A stretch of 64,000 nucleotides of DNA. Origin: Roseivivax sp. THAF197b. GTDB taxonomy: Bacteria > Pseudomonadota > Alphaproteobacteria > Rhodobacterales > Rhodobacteraceae. The position numbers and the translations under genes are program-made. Positions within the stretch are counted from its first letter, which is position 1, and each line of letters opens with the position of its first letter. The notes beneath the pieces were generated by a model. That model saw only the letters and a list, made by a program, of their open reading frames with translations. It ran no database searches and had not been told where the DNA came from. The stretch covers positions 3,730,304-3,794,303 of the forward strand of contig NZ_CP045318.1 of NCBI RefSeq assembly GCF_009363255.1, in the 5' to 3' direction. This document shows, in pieces, positions 63,229 through 64,000 of the stretch.

Positions 63229-63492
63229 ATGGCAAATACGCCCCAGTCCAAGAAGCGCGCACGCCAGAACGAGCGTCGCAACGCGATCAACACCGCACGC
63301 CGTTCGCGCATCCGCACCTACCTGCGCAAAGTCGAAGAGGCGATCGCCTCTGGCGACAAGGACGCGGCCCAGAAAGCCCTCCAGGTGGCCCAGCCCGAAC
63401 TGATGCGCGGCGTCACCAAGGGTGTCTTCCACAAAAACACCGCATCGCGGAAAGTGTCGCGTCTCGCGGCACGGGTCAAAGCATTGGCCTAA
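63229..63492 (+). CDS. rpsT: 30S ribosomal protein S20
   Basis: 87 residues, highly basic: [20 protein letters not shown] at the start and [20 protein letters not shown] near the end, both diagnostic for S20. ATG at 63229, after AAGTAAGGT. A rho-independent terminator follows within 65 bases. The preceding 186 bases likely hold its promoter and 5' leader. S20 is a primary 16S rRNA binder and in some bacteria regulates its own translation. Confidence 0.98.
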   Translation: MANTPQSKKRARQNERRNAINTARRSRIRTYLRKVEEAIASGDKDAAQKALQVAQPELMRGVTKGVFHKNTASRKVSRLAARVKALA

Positions 63493-63527
63493 AACGAAAC
63501 TTTACCAGATTTATCGGTAAGATCCTG

Positions 63528-63555
63528 AAAAGGCGTCATTTTGTGGCGCCTTTTT
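63528..63555 (+). terminator. rpsT: Rho-independent terminator of rpsT
   Basis: Stem AAAAGGCG / CGCCTTTT (eight bases) with an 11-base loop and a run of five T, 35 bases after the rpsT stop. Confidence 0.85.
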
Positions 63556-63716
63556 GTTTTGTCTGCGGCCCTGTGTGGCTTTTCGGAACGCGCATGAGAT
63601 TCTTTTCGACTGAATCCCGAGTCAATAGAAGAGAGCAGTTGCCGGCCTGCGTTTCCCTCCTCTAATTTCCCCTTAGCGAGTCACGATCGCTTGGGGGGAC
63701 AGGTCGAGAGTTCGGC

Positions 63717-63739
63717 ACGGAACGTTGGTTTGGTTCCGT
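63717..63739 (+). other. Stem-loop in the post-rpsT region (1)
   Basis: Perfect seven-base stem (ACGGAAC / GTTCCGT) with a nine-base loop. Confidence 0.5.
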
Positions 63740-63753
63740 TGATCGAACCTCTG

Positions 63754-63776
63754 AGGACTGAAATGCCTTCAGTCCT
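63754..63776 (+). other. Stem-loop in the post-rpsT region (2)
   Basis: Perfect nine-base stem (AGGACTGAA / TTCAGTCCT) with a five-base loop and no T tract. Confidence 0.55.
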
Positions 63777-64000
63777 GCGCACGGCGTTTGTCGTGCTGTC
63801 AGGCTCTGTCCATTATCGCGCCAGTGGCGTGTCGGGTTGTCGTGCAGGTAGGGGCCTGCGCGATGACGTTCGGCTGTCACTCTTATCCGTCCGATTCCGT
63901 CCGGGATCGGGGTGGGTACGCTTTGCCTGATCGATTGTGTCCGCGGTGCAGTTGGGGCTGCGTCTGTATTTATTGATCGAAGCTTGGGGAAAGATCGAGA

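Larger units (their letters stand above)
63556..64000 (+). other. Gene-free structured tail (probable 5' region of the next gene)
   Basis: About 445 bases with no convincing gene. Two perfect hairpins lie in it (63717-63739 and 63754-63776). Short open frames here have no family features and atypical composition. By synteny in this order the next gene is often dnaA, so this may be its leader and part of the origin region, but I see no clear DnaA box (TTATNCACA). Confidence 0.5.

Noticed and set aside
63662..63976. Short open frames on both strands after rpsT
   Set aside because: Fewer than 80 codons, no ribosome binding sites, no recognisable family, and they overlap each other and two hairpins.

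Overview
The window is one contiguous stretch of GC-rich chromosome from an alphaproteobacterium of the order Rhodobacterales. It is most likely a member of the Roseobacter group that grows as an aerobic anoxygenic phototroph. The evidence is a complete bacteriochlorophyll a / spheroidenone photosynthesis gene cluster (PGC), Rhodobacter-type crt genes, a tetraheme PufC with no PufX, and the PpsR/PpaA regulator pair. The flanks are housekeeping genes: aroE-coaE-dnaQ-secB on the left and ubiB-ubiE-mutM-echA-rpsT on the right. From general knowledge of gene order in the family (inference), both flanks usually lie close to dnaA and the replication origin.

Layout. (1) 1-5.5 kb: housekeeping genes aroE (cut by the window edge), coaE, dnaQ, secB, an fxsA-like gene, a Tim44-like gene, mltA and a Smr-domain gene. 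An MFS transporter follows at 5.5-6.7 kb. (2) 6.75-18.7 kb: Mg-chelatase and carotenoid genes. crtA-bchI-bchD-bchO runs leftward; crtI-crtB-tspO runs rightward; crtC and crtD run leftward; crtE and crtF run rightward. (3) 18.86-27.7 kb: the bchCXYZ-pufQBALMC superoperon, followed by four successive stem-loops. (4) 27.9-36.2 kb: dxs, then the leftward genes idi, bchP, a BCD-family transporter gene, bchG, ppsR and ppaA/aerR. (5) 36.4-52.4 kb: bchFNBHLM-lhaA-puhABC-bciE-acsF-puhE-hemA and a small cytochrome c gene. (6) 52.5-58.7 kb: a flagellar remnant (motB, flgE, a flagellin stub, flgN-like, flgJ-like, fliK, flgD) that appears broken. (7) 58.9-64 kb: ubiB, ubiE, mutM, an enoyl-CoA hydratase gene, rpsT and a structured gene-free tail.

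How the genes work together. dxs, idi and crtE supply isoprenoid units. crtB, crtI, crtC, crtD, crtF and crtA convert them to spheroidene-series carotenoids, and bchP with bchG provides and attaches the phytyl tail of bacteriochlorophyll. hemA feeds tetrapyrrole synthesis. bchHDI(O), bchM, acsF plus bciE, bchLNB, bchXYZ, bchF and bchC then carry protoporphyrin to bacteriochlorophyllide. puf and puh genes encode the reaction centre and LH1 with their assembly factors. Eleven perfect TGT-N12-ACA palindromes, the known PpsR/CrtJ operator, lie in five promoter regions (crtA/crtI, crtD/crtE, bchC, bchG, ppaA/bchF). The regulator genes ppsR and ppaA are in the cluster.

The most unusual part is the flagellar segment. 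flgE is fused near its 3' end to the antisense of a 46-codon flagellin stub, across a six-base shared sequence, and fliK is interrupted by a frameshift. This looks like the scar of a large deletion or rearrangement that removed most of a flagellar cluster. Other points of note are the absence of any ATG, GTG or TTG start for crtC, whose 5' end lies inside crtD; a triple PpsR operator before bchC; a possible leaderless bchF transcript; and an array of RNA hairpins after pufC.
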